From: Deltaproteobacteria bacterium | Lineage (GTDB): Bacteria; Myxococcota_A; Polyangia; Polyangiales; Ga0077539 | NCBI GenBank assembly: GCA_947477565.1 | Contig: CANJUR010000005.1 | Coordinates: 1-64,000, forward strand | Direction of reading: 5' to 3' | Length of the DNA stretch: 64,000 bases | In this document: piece by piece, positions 56,929 to 64,000 of the stretch | How positions within the stretch are numbered: the stretch's first letter is position 1 | How the letters are laid out: each line of letters opens with the position of its first letter | Translations under genes and position numbers: made by a program | The notes under the pieces: model-generated | The model's database searches: none | The model's input: only the letters and a program-made list of their open reading frames with translations | What the model was told of the DNA's origin: nothing

Positions 56929-58026
56929 TTATTTCGGCTCACCGCCCCCGCCCTCCGGGACAGCGCCCGCGTTGGCGCGCCGCCGCAACGAGACGAACTC
57001 CACCCGCGGAACCCCCGGGTGCGTCTCCCTCGCTCCCTGAAACGCGCGCACCACGATCTGGAGGATGGCAATCGTCGCCCCATCCCACCAATCGACGCTC
57101 TCCTGGGTGACCACCACCTTCGGGGCATCGAGCACCTTCGCCGCGTGGCTCGCCGCCTCCGCGATCGCGAGGGCGACGTCGAGGCGCGCGGACGTCAGAC
57201 GGTAGAGGGCGGCCCGACGCTTCACGGACGCATCGTTCGAGGCGACGAGTGCGCGTCCCTGCTTCACGAGGAGGTCGAGCGAGACGTCCGGCCCCGGGCG
57301 CGCTCCGCCGTGGGCGGCCGGGGCGAGGGCGTGCGCCACCGCGACGTCGACCGCGGCGCTCTGCGCCACCGCGCGCACTGTGTCGGCCAGCTTGCGCTTC
57401 TCCGAGCGGGCTCCCTCCAGGACCCGCCGTGCCTCGGCCTCGGCACCCGCGTCCCGGGTGGTCTTGCTGGCGTTGGCGCCGCGGAGGGCCTCGTGGGCGC
57501 GCGCGTCTTCGGCCGCCGCCCAGGCACCGACGCGCACCACGTCGAGGGAGAGGTCAACGGCGTGCTGATCGGCGACCGGAGCGCGCTGCAGAAAGCTCGC
57601 GGCGACGCCGAGGAGGCGGAGCGCGTCGCGGGTGACACGCAGGGTGGCGAAGTCGTTGCCGAGGTCCACGAGACTCGTGGCGGTGAAGCCCGCGGTCAGG
57701 AGGAGGACGTCGTCCAGCGTGGCGGCACCGAGCTCGGCGGAGAGCTCGTAGACGTCCAGCGCGGTGGATCGGTACGCCTCGTCCGGAGACGCAGGGGGCG
57801 CGGCGGCAGCGGCTGCCTGCGCGGGTTCGTGAACCGGAACAGCAGCAGCGGTTTTGCGTGGGACCTGGACCATCAGGGATATGGGAACGCTCCTCTCGCG
57901 GGGGGAGGCGCGACCGGCGCACCCCCCAAAGCTGAGCTGGACGACAGCGAGGAGAAACGGACTCGCGCAAGTCGGTTGTGCGGCGAGATGGGATTCGGAG
58001 TTCGTGGGGGAAGGCGTGATGAGCAT
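56929..58026 (-). CDS. Putative lipoprotein, function unknown
   Basis: 365 residues from ATG 58026. The longer frame to 58206 is made of translated repeat element and I rejected it. A hydrophobic stretch FLLAVVQLSFGGC ends in a lipobox-like Cys near residue 36, but the region before it is long for a signal peptide, so export is likely, not certain. The mature part is helical and rich in Ala, Arg and Leu (ALDVYELSAELGAATLDDVL, FVSLRRRANAGAVP at the end). No known domain. It lies downstream of fadBA on the same strand, with the inverted-repeat element between them. Confidence 0.55.
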   Translation of the reverse strand: MLITPSPTNSESHLAAQPTCASPFLLAVVQLSFGGCAGRASPRERSVPISLMVQVPRKTAAAVPVHEPAQAAAAAAPPASPDEAYRSTALDVYELSAELGAATLDDVLLLTAGFTATSLVDLGNDFATLRVTRDALRLLGVAASFLQRAPVADQHAVDLSLDVVRVGAWAAAEDARAHEALRGANASKTTRDAGAEAEARRVLEGARSEKRKLADTVRAVAQSAAVDVAVAHALAPAAHGGARPGPDVSLDLLVKQGRALVASNDASVKRRAALYRLTSARLDVALAIAEAASHAAKVLDAPKVVVTQESVDWWDGATIAILQIVVRAFQGARETHPGVPRVEFVSLRRRANAGAVPEGGGGEPK

Positions 58027-58081
58027 CGACGACCCGCTGGAGGGCTCAGGACAGGCCCCGGAAGGATCGGTCCCATTACAA

Positions 58082-58259
58082 GACCTCACCCCCAACCCCC
58101 TCTCCCAAGAGGGAGAGGGGGCTAAAAAGCCTGATTTTATGGCATTTCCTCTCGATCCGAGCCCCCTCTCCTCCTGGGAGAGGGGGTTGGGGGTGAGGTC
58201 TCGCAACGGGGATCGATCCTTCAGGAGCCGGTGCTTAGCCCTCCGGCGAGCGGAGCGTT
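58082..58259. repeat. Inverted-repeat element, two-arm copy
   Basis: Two arms of about 40 bp, 58082-58122 and 58161-58200, are near-perfect reverse complements starting GACCTCACCCCCAACCCCCT and enclosing a spacer of 38 bp. The right flank (58201-58259) is shared with the copy at 386-466. The fadA stop (58264) lies next to it, so fadBA transcripts would end in a very stable hairpin. The arms translate to LTPNPLS-type peptides often found in annotated junk frames. It may act as a terminator or a transcript-stabilising structure; it may also be a MITE-like mobile element. Confidence 0.85.
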
Positions 58260-58263
58260 CGGA

Positions 58264-59430
58264 TCAGGGGATGGCTTCGAATAGACCGGCCGCGCCCATG
58301 CCGCCGCCGATGCACATCGTGACGATGCCGTAGCGGCCGCCGCGGCGGCGAAGCTCATGGAGAAGCGTCGCGGTGAGCTTCGCGCCGGTGCACCCGAGCG
58401 GGTGGCCGAGCGCGAGGGCGCCGCCGTTGACGTTGAGCTTCTCGTCGGGGATGCCCAGCTCGCGCTTGCAGTAGAGCGACTGCGACGCGAAGGCTTCGTT
58501 CATCTCGATGAGGTCGATCTGGTCGAGGGTGAGCCCGGCGCGCGCGAGCAGCTTGCGCACCGCGGGTACCGGGCCGATGCCCATGACGTCCGGCGCCACG
58601 CCCGCCACCTGGAAGCCGCGGAAGTAGGCGAGGGCTTTGATTCCGAGGGCGTCCGCGCGCTCCCTGGACATGATCAGCGCCGCGGCGGCGCCGTCCGAGA
58701 GCGGCGAGCTGTTGCCCGCCGTGATGGTGCCCGTGGCGGAGAACACCGGCTTGAGCGCGGCGAGCTTCTCCGCAGTGGTGTCCGCACGCACGAACTCGTC
58801 CCGCGCGAAGGTCACGTCGTCGCGAACGTGCCCGGCGTAGCGCACGGCCTTCACCGGCGCGATCTCGTCGTTGAAGCGCCCGGCGGCCTGCGCCGCGGCG
58901 GCGCGGACGTGGCTCGCGGCGGCGAAGCGATCCTGGTCTTCGCGGGAGATGCCGTAGCGGGTCGCGACGTTCTCCGCGGTGATGCCCATCGGGGTGTACG
59001 CCGTGGGGAAGTTCGCCATGACCTCCGCGCTCACGGAGATCTTGTTGCCGGTCATCGGCACCATGGTCATGGACTCGACGCCGCCCGCGATGATGGCGTC
59101 AACGCTCCCGAACGCGACGCGCTCGGCGGCCTGCGCGATGGCCTGAAGGCCGCTCGAACAGAATCGATTGATGGTCATCGCGGAGGAGTCCACGGAGAGC
59201 CCCCCGAGGAGGCCCACCACGCGCGCGATATTGAGCCCCTGCTCGCCCTCGGGCATCGCGCAACCCAGCACCAGGTCGTCGATCTCCTTCGGGTCAAGCT
59301 GCGGCACCTTCGACAGCAGGTGACGAATCACCTGTCCGGCGAGGTCATCCGGGCGGGTCAGTGCCAGCGCACCCTTGTGCGCTCGTCCAACGGCGCTGCG
59401 CACGGCAGCGGCGATCACTACGTCGGCCAT
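58264..59430 (-). CDS. fadA: Acetyl-CoA acyltransferase (thiolase)
   Basis: 388 residues. Thiolase signatures in order: nucleophilic Cys in [68 protein letters not shown] (His), and the second catalytic Cys in [16 protein letters not shown]. It cleaves 3-ketoacyl-CoA with CoA as the last step of beta-oxidation. It lies 15 bp downstream of fadB on the same strand. The two-gene order fadB-fadA is a common beta-oxidation arrangement. No acyl-CoA dehydrogenase gene is in the window. Confidence 0.95.
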   Translation of the reverse strand: MADVVIAAAVRSAVGRAHKGALALTRPDDLAGQVIRHLLSKVPQLDPKEIDDLVLGCAMPEGEQGLNIARVVGLLGGLSVDSSAMTINRFCSSGLQAIAQAAERVAFGSVDAIIAGGVESMTMVPMTGNKISVSAEVMANFPTAYTPMGITAENVATRYGISREDQDRFAAASHVRAAAAQAAGRFNDEIAPVKAVRYAGHVRDDVTFARDEFVRADTTAEKLAALKPVFSATGTITAGNSSPLSDGAAAALIMSRERADALGIKALAYFRGFQVAGVAPDVMGIGPVPAVRKLLARAGLTLDQIDLIEMNEAFASQSLYCKRELGIPDEKLNVNGGALALGHPLGCTGAKLTATLLHELRRRGGRYGIVTMCIGGGMGAAGLFEAIP

Positions 59431-59445
59431 TAGCTTCTCGTCTCC

Positions 59446-61815
59446 TTAGTTTCGCAGGGGCTTGTTGTTCATGAGGAAGAACTGCATCCGGGCCTGGGTC
59501 TTCTCCTCGCCGCAGAGCGAGAGGAAGGCCTCGAGTTCGAGTTCGAGCACCCGCGATTCGCTCACCGGCGCGGCCGCACCATCGATGCCGCCGCAGAGGA
59601 TGTTGGCCACGTGCATCGCGACCTTTCCGTCGTGCTCCGAGGCCTGCCCGCCCTGCACCAGCGACAGCACCATCATCTTCAGCGTGGCGATGCCGCTCTC
59701 GCCCGGGAGCTTGTACTCGCGCGGCGCAGGCGCGTGCCAGCCGCTGCCGGCGAGCCCGAGGGCGCGCTGCCTGGCGTCGTGCAGCAACCGCGCGCGATCA
59801 AAGGTCACCCCGTCCGTGTGACGGAAGAACCCGAGTTGCTTCGCCTCGTCGGCGCTCGTGGCGACCTTCGCGAGGGCGATGTTCTTGAACACCTGGTTGA
59901 CCAGCGCCGACGCGTCCACCGCGGCGCCCTCCGGGACGCCTTCGAGGGCGCGCCAGAGGAGGTTCATGCAGCCGCCGCCGCCGGGAACGAGGCCCATGCC
60001 GACCTCGACGAGGCCGGAGTACGTCTCCGCCGCGGCCTGCACCGCGCCCGCGCCGAGGCACATCTCCAGTCCGCCGCCGAGCGTCATCCCGAAGGCCGCC
60101 GCGACCACCGGAACCTTCGCGTACTTCATCCTCTGGTTGGCCGCCTGGAAGCGTTGCCCCAACGCGCGAATGCTCTCGAAGTCGCCGCCCGACGCGGCCA
60201 TGGCCACCAGCATCAGGTTGGCGCCAACGGAGAAGTTGTCGCCCTCGTTGAAGAGCACCAGCGCGCCGAAGTCCTTCTCCGCGCGGGCGACGGCCTCTTC
60301 CTGCGCCTCGATGGTGCTCGGATCGACGCTGTTCATCTTCGACTTGAGCGTGAGCGACGCGACGCCGTCACCCAGGTCGTAGATCACCCCGCCTTCGTTC
60401 TCCCAGACCGGCGCACCCTTGCGCGCGTGCTTGAACGGCACGGCCTTCGGGTCGCTCTCGCGCGCCTCATAGGCGCCCTTGAGCGGGTTGTAGACGGCCC
60501 CGTCCGCGCGGTACCAGCTCGCCACGCCCGCGGCGCGCATCGCCTTTACCGAGTCGGGCAGCGCCACGCCGTCGGCGATCATCCGGTCCGTGGTCTGCGC
60601 GAAGCCCAGCGCGTCCCACGTCTCAAACGGACCAAGCTCCCAGTTGTATCCCCAGCGCATGCCGTCATCGATGGACCACACGTTGTCGCTGATCTCGCCG
60701 ACCCGGCGCGCCGAGTAGGACAAGCCGCGCGCGAGCACCTTCCAGGCAAACTTCCCCGCCGGGCCGTCGTTGGCAACGATGGCGCGCAGCCGTTCGCCCA
60801 CTTCCTCGACGTCGCGCAGCGTCTTGATAAACCCGCTGACCTCCCTGGTGGTCTTCTTCTCCCGGTACTCGCCGGTCGTCGGATCGAGCGTCTGCACGCC
60901 GTCCGCGCCCTTCTTGTAGAAGCCGCCCCTGGTCTTGTCCCCAAGCTGCTTCTTCTCGACCATCGCGCGAATAAACGCCGGAATCGCGAACACCTCGCGG
61001 TCCTCGTCAGTGGTGAGCGCGCGGTGGCAGTTGTCCGCGACGTGGGCGAACGTATCGAGGCCCACCATGTCGGCGGTACGAAACGCCGCGCTCTTCGGCC
61101 GCCCCATCGGAGTGCCGACGATGGCATCGACGTCCTCCGGGGTGAGCCCGTCGGCGAGCATCTGGTGAATCGCCGCCATCATGGCGTGCGCCCCGATGCG
61201 GTTGCCGATGAAGTTGGTGGTGTCCTTCGCGACGACCACGCCCTTGCCGAGCACGTCGGCGCCGAAGGCCTTCACCCGCGCAAACGCTGCCGGGTCGGTC
61301 TCCACGCCCGGAACAAGCTCGAGGAGCTTCATGTACCGGGGCGGGTTGAAGAAGTGGATCACCATGAAGCGCTGGCGAAACGACTCGCCGCGCCCCTCGA
61401 GCATGGCCGCGATGCGCAGCCCGGAGGTGTTCGATGCGAGCAGCGTGTGCGGCCCCGCGAGCGCCTCGAGGCGCGCAAAGAGACTGCGCTTGATGTCGAT
61501 GTTCTCGACGACGGCCTCGATGATGAGGTCTACGTCCTTCACCCTGGCGAGGTCGTCTTCGAAGTTGCCAACGGAGACCAGCGTCGCGCGCGATGGGTGG
61601 AAGAAAGAAGCCGGACGGGACTTCAGCGCCTTGTCGAAGCCGCCTTGCGAAAAGCGGTTGCGCGCAGCCCGATCACCCGCCTCCGCCGGCGTCAGGTTTG
61701 GCGGAACAATATCCAGTAGTAGAACCTCCACGCCCGCGTTGGCGAGGTGCGCGGCGATACCCGCGCCCATGACCCCGGCGCCCAGCACGGCGACCCTTCG
61801 AATGGGATGACTCAT
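59446..61815 (-). CDS. fadB: 3-hydroxyacyl-CoA dehydrogenase / enoyl-CoA hydratase fusion
   Basis: 789 residues. The N-terminal NAD domain has VAVLGAGVMGAGIAAHLANA; the HCDH catalytic region is VIHFFNPPRYMKLLELVPGV with TTNFIGNRIG. The C-terminal part (about 440-700) is an enoyl-CoA hydratase domain with FNEGDNFSVGANLMLV (oxyanion hole) and GLVEVGMGLVPGGGGCMNLL (catalytic Glu). This dehydrogenase-first order is that of FadN-type proteins, not Escherichia coli FadB, which is hydratase-first. It catalyses the second and third steps of beta-oxidation. It is divergent from the H1-like gene across 308 bp. Confidence 0.94.
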   Translation of the reverse strand: MSHPIRRVAVLGAGVMGAGIAAHLANAGVEVLLLDIVPPNLTPAEAGDRAARNRFSQGGFDKALKSRPASFFHPSRATLVSVGNFEDDLARVKDVDLIIEAVVENIDIKRSLFARLEALAGPHTLLASNTSGLRIAAMLEGRGESFRQRFMVIHFFNPPRYMKLLELVPGVETDPAAFARVKAFGADVLGKGVVVAKDTTNFIGNRIGAHAMMAAIHQMLADGLTPEDVDAIVGTPMGRPKSAAFRTADMVGLDTFAHVADNCHRALTTDEDREVFAIPAFIRAMVEKKQLGDKTRGGFYKKGADGVQTLDPTTGEYREKKTTREVSGFIKTLRDVEEVGERLRAIVANDGPAGKFAWKVLARGLSYSARRVGEISDNVWSIDDGMRWGYNWELGPFETWDALGFAQTTDRMIADGVALPDSVKAMRAAGVASWYRADGAVYNPLKGAYEARESDPKAVPFKHARKGAPVWENEGGVIYDLGDGVASLTLKSKMNSVDPSTIEAQEEAVARAEKDFGALVLFNEGDNFSVGANLMLVAMAASGGDFESIRALGQRFQAANQRMKYAKVPVVAAAFGMTLGGGLEMCLGAGAVQAAAETYSGLVEVGMGLVPGGGGCMNLLWRALEGVPEGAAVDASALVNQVFKNIALAKVATSADEAKQLGFFRHTDGVTFDRARLLHDARQRALGLAGSGWHAPAPREYKLPGESGIATLKMMVLSLVQGGQASEHDGKVAMHVANILCGGIDGAAAPVSESRVLELELEAFLSLCGEEKTQARMQFFLMNNKPLRN

Positions 61816-62123
61816 TCACGAAACTCCTTACATCGCTACGGAGAGGACCCGCGGAGACCATTCGAGCGCGGGGCCTTTGAAAGCGCCGGAGTGTGTTCCC
61901 CCCGTTCGGAGGCGACAAGACGACTCGACGGCGACTCACCGATGCCCTGGCCAGTCGCACAAACCAGTGAATTCTCTTGACAGTCGAAATCGTAAGGAAG
62001 TCCCTTGACGCGCTCGCCCGATGGTGGACGGGGCGAATACGTCAGTGCTATGGCACCGCCGAAGCCGTCGCGATCCGCGGTTTCGATGGATTCCTGGATA
62101 CGGCGATCGGTGTGGAGAGTTCC
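61816..62123. other. Divergent intergenic region fadB / H1-like gene
   Basis: 308 bp between divergent genes, which must hold both promoters. An open frame continues upstream of the H1-like ATG to 61977, but its sequence lacks the basic composition of the gene. I see no clear promoter pair, operator dyad or RNA gene. Confidence 0.5.
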
Positions 62124-62996
62124 ATGGCGAAGGCGAAGGCAAAGGCGAGCAGCGCGAAGCGCGGAAAGCCAGCGGTGAAGTCCCGTCCCGCTCCTGCGAA
62201 GAAGGCCAAGCCCGCGAAGTCGGCGAAGCCTTCTCGGTCGGCCCCGCCCCCGAAGGCGAAGAAGACCGCCAAGGCAGTGGCTTCGCGACCCGCAAAGGTC
62301 GTCAAGGGCGCGAAGTCCGCGAAGGTCACCAAGTCCGCGAAGGTCACCAAGTTGGTGAAGCCGGTGAAGTCGGTGAAGCCGGTGAAGCCGGTGAAGCCGG
62401 TGAAGTCGGTGAAGTCCACCAGGGTGGTCGCGCCGATCGCTGCTCCCGTGGTGGTCGCCCCGGTCGTGGAAGAGAGCCCATCCACCGGCGTCTCGATCAA
62501 GAAGAAGAAGGTCAAGCGCGGCGCGCCCCCGATGCTTCCGCGCCGCCTCGCCCGTCGGCCGCTGCCCTCCCCCGGCACGCCGCCGCTGCCGCCGAAGGCC
62601 ACTCAGCCCGGCTCGCTCCACGCTCCCGCGCGCGCTCCCGATGGAGCCGAAGGGCTCAAGGCGCGCCTGATCTTGGTGATCAACCTCCTCGGCAGGCTCC
62701 GCGGCCTCAAGCGCTCGATCATCAAGCAGTTCTGGGAGGCGGGGTGCATCTACGTCGAACTCTCGCGCCCCGAACTCTATCAAGCCAAGGGCTACGGCTC
62801 CTGGGAGTCCTTCCTCGAGCGCGAGATCGAGCGAGAACTCGTTATCGGCCGCACGCAGGCTGAGGACATGAAACGCATCGTTCAGCTCTTTCAGCAAAAA
62901 GCTGCGGAAGAATGGGGCTTCGATCGCCTCAGGGGTGCCGTGCGCGCGCTCTACCCGGAGCCAGGTTCGGCGCCGGTCGGCGCGACGGTGGCCTGA
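62124..62996 (+). CDS. Histone H1-like basic protein with C-terminal helical domain
   Basis: 290 residues from ATG 62124 with GGAGAG upstream. Residues 1-125 are Lys/Ala/Pro/Ser-rich and unstructured, close to eukaryotic H1 tails (MAKAKAKASSAKRGKPAVKS, and a VKPVKS repeat at about 75-100). Residues about 140-185 are Pro-rich. The final 110 residues are a helical domain: LILVINLLGRLRGLKRSIIK, GYGSWESFLEREIERELVI and AEDMKRIVQLFQQKAAEEWG. I do not recognise this domain; it resembles regions of phage or plasmid partition proteins only loosely. The tail should bind DNA. Similar H1-like proteins are known in Myxococcota. The stop lies 6 bp before the next gene. Confidence 0.75.
   Translation: MAKAKAKASSAKRGKPAVKSRPAPAKKAKPAKSAKPSRSAPPPKAKKTAKAVASRPAKVVKGAKSAKVTKSAKVTKLVKPVKSVKPVKPVKPVKSVKSTRVVAPIAAPVVVAPVVEESPSTGVSIKKKKVKRGAPPMLPRRLARRPLPSPGTPPLPPKATQPGSLHAPARAPDGAEGLKARLILVINLLGRLRGLKRSIIKQFWEAGCIYVELSRPELYQAKGYGSWESFLEREIERELVIGRTQAEDMKRIVQLFQQKAAEEWGFDRLRGAVRALYPEPGSAPVGATVA
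62308..62423 (+). repeat. 9- and 18-bp coding repeats in H1-like gene
   Basis: A run of GTGAAGCCG / GTGAAGTCG nonamers (about 62354-62420) encodes VKP/VKS tripeptides, preceded by two copies of an 18-bp unit encoding AKVTKS. Period is a multiple of three, so slippage changes tail length without breaking the frame. Confidence 0.85.
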
Positions 62997-63002
62997 TCGC
63001 TC

Positions 63003-64000
63003 GTGCTCCCGCTGTTTGTTACCGCGGTCTTCGTCCTCATCAATGGGTTCTTCGTCGCGGCTGAGTTCGCGCTGGTCAAGTTGCGCGCCACGCAGCTTGA
63101 ACGCATCTCCAAGCGCACTGATCCTTCTGCCCGCGCGCTCGTAGACATCTTCCACAACCTCGAGAGCTACCTCTCCGCCACGCAGCTTGGCATCACCCTC
63201 GCCTCCCTCGGCCTCGGCTGGGTCGGCGAGCCCGCCATCGCCCACGTCCTCGAGTACCTCGCCCTCCAGGTGGGCGTACACCCCTCTCCCGCGGTGCACT
63301 CGGTCGCCTTCGTGCTGGGCTTCAGTGCCCTCACCGCAGCGCACATCATCTTCGGCGAGCAAGCCCCGAAGCTCGTCGCCATCTCCCAGGCCGAGCGCCT
63401 CTCGCTCCTCGTGGCGCGTCCGCTCCGCATGTTCTATTGGGCGACCTACCCCGCCCTCATGGCCATCAACCTCGGCGCCCGCGTGCTGCTCCGCCTCACC
63501 GGCCACGGCGGACTCAAAGACACCGAAGGATCCCTCTCCGAAGAGGAGGTTCTCGGGATGATGACTCAGGCCTATGCCAAGGGTCGGCTGTCACAACAGA
63601 AGCGCCAACTCCTCGAGCGCATGGTGCGATTCACCGAGGGCACCGCCCGAAGCGTCATGGTCCCCCGCCTCGATGTCACCTGGATCGACGCCGACACGGA
63701 GGTTCCTGCCGCCGTGGCCCGCATGAGGGCGTCGGGCTTCACGCGCTATCCGCTGGTCGAGGGCAGCGACCTCGACAAGGTCATCGGGTACGTGCACTTC
63801 AAGGACGTCATCCACGAGGCCGAGACCCCCGCCTCGCTGCGCTCAATCATGCGCGAACTACTGGTGGTCCCGGAGAGCAAAGGGCTCTTCGAGCTGATGC
63901 GCGAGATGCAGCACACGCAGCGGCCGATGGCGCTCGTGGTGGACGAATACGGCGGAACCAGCGGTGTGCTCACCCTCGAAGATGTTCTCGAGGAGATCGT
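63003..64000 (+). CDS. CNNM/CorC-family transporter-like protein (5' part)
   Basis: Runs off the right edge; 332 residues visible from GTG 63003. The N-terminal CNNM/DUF21 transmembrane domain (FVTAVFVLINGFFVAAEFAL through LGITLASLGLGWVGEPAIAH and AHIIFGEQAPKLVAISQAER) is followed by a CBS pair: VMVPRLDVTWIDADTEVPAA with GFTRYPLVEG and VIGYVHFKDVIHE, then RPMALVVDEYGGTSGVLTLE. CNNM proteins and their bacterial relatives CorC/MpfA are linked to Mg2+ homeostasis; older annotations call them haemolysins. A C-terminal CorC_HlyC domain would be expected beyond the window. It starts 6 bp after the H1-like gene and is probably co-transcribed. Confidence 0.9.
   Translation, partial: MLPLFVTAVFVLINGFFVAAEFALVKLRATQLERISKRTDPSARALVDIFHNLESYLSATQLGITLASLGLGWVGEPAIAHVLEYLALQVGVHPSPAVHSVAFVLGFSALTAAHIIFGEQAPKLVAISQAERLSLLVARPLRMFYWATYPALMAINLGARVLLRLTGHGGLKDTEGSLSEEEVLGMMTQAYAKGRLSQQKRQLLERMVRFTEGTARSVMVPRLDVTWIDADTEVPAAVARMRASGFTRYPLVEGSDLDKVIGYVHFKDVIHEAETPASLRSIMRELLVVPESKGLFELMREMQHTQRPMALVVDEYGGTSGVLTLEDVLEEI

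Noticed and set aside
58027-58206. N-terminal extension of the 56929-58026 gene through the inverted repeat
   Set aside because: The extension is a translation of the repeat element (LTPNPLS-type peptides); the ATG at 58026 is sufficient.
59611-61719. A 702-codon plus-strand frame antisense to fadB
   Set aside because: The fadB frame has every catalytic motif; the antisense frame is His/Arg/Val-rich shadow sequence.

Overview
The window is GC-rich bacterial chromosome. The gene content points to a member of the Myxococcota (Polyangia-like). It has an alternative complex III plus caa3 oxidase locus, a pilBTC-pilS type IV pilus locus mixed with Ser/Thr kinase, FHA and PP2C signalling genes, a sigma-54 activator with an FHA input domain, and many Cys-rich or low-complexity lipoproteins. 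This assignment is inferred from gene content. There is no rRNA gene in the window, I saw no tRNA or CRISPR array, and I recognised no complete transposon.

Layout. 1-1.1 kb is non-coding with repeats. 1.1-8.7 kb holds a lipoprotein/TPR-PEGA pair, a TetR regulator, a CBS-like PLP enzyme, a PilZ protein, an alpha/beta hydrolase and a CapA-like lipoprotein. 8.75-11.35 kb is mutS. 11.4-25.3 kb, read leftward, is one long respiratory operon: actA-actB-actC-actD-actE-actF, a small membrane protein, SCO, ctaC-ctaD-ctaE-ctaF and a lipoprotein. Many of its junctions are ATGA or GTGA overlaps. ACIII would oxidise quinol and pass electrons through haems c to the Cu_A and haem c of subunit II and on to the A2-type oxidase. 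SCO would load copper.

25.7-27.35 kb is nadC-birA. 27.35-44.3 kb is the pilus and signalling region. An FHA protein and a Ser/Thr kinase read leftward, then pilB, pilT, pilC and pilS read rightward, followed by pgsA (opposite strand), an FHA-sigma-54 activator where pilR might be expected, a flippase-like membrane protein, an acidic protein with a family-4 uracil-DNA glycosylase, a hydrolase with an Asp nucleophile, PP2C, a TPR-like protein and pilD. 44.3-47.8 kb has serS, a Cys-rich lipoprotein, an ECF sigma factor and deoC. The DeoC has an N-terminal helix plus linker that resembles a bacterial-microcompartment encapsulation peptide.

47.9-56.7 kb is an accessory envelope region. It contains a multiply frameshifted lipoprotein pseudogene, two unrecognised exported proteins, an intergenic 21-bp minisatellite and a 1,115-residue lipoprotein with a six-residue repeat. 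56.9-61.8 kb has a further lipoprotein, a long inverted-repeat element and the beta-oxidation pair fadB-fadA. The window ends with a histone H1-like basic protein and the 5' part of a CNNM/CorC-family gene.

Start codons were chosen by overlap, Shine-Dalgarno sequence and family length, and the uncertain ones are flagged. Functions rest on motifs read by eye; no database search was possible.
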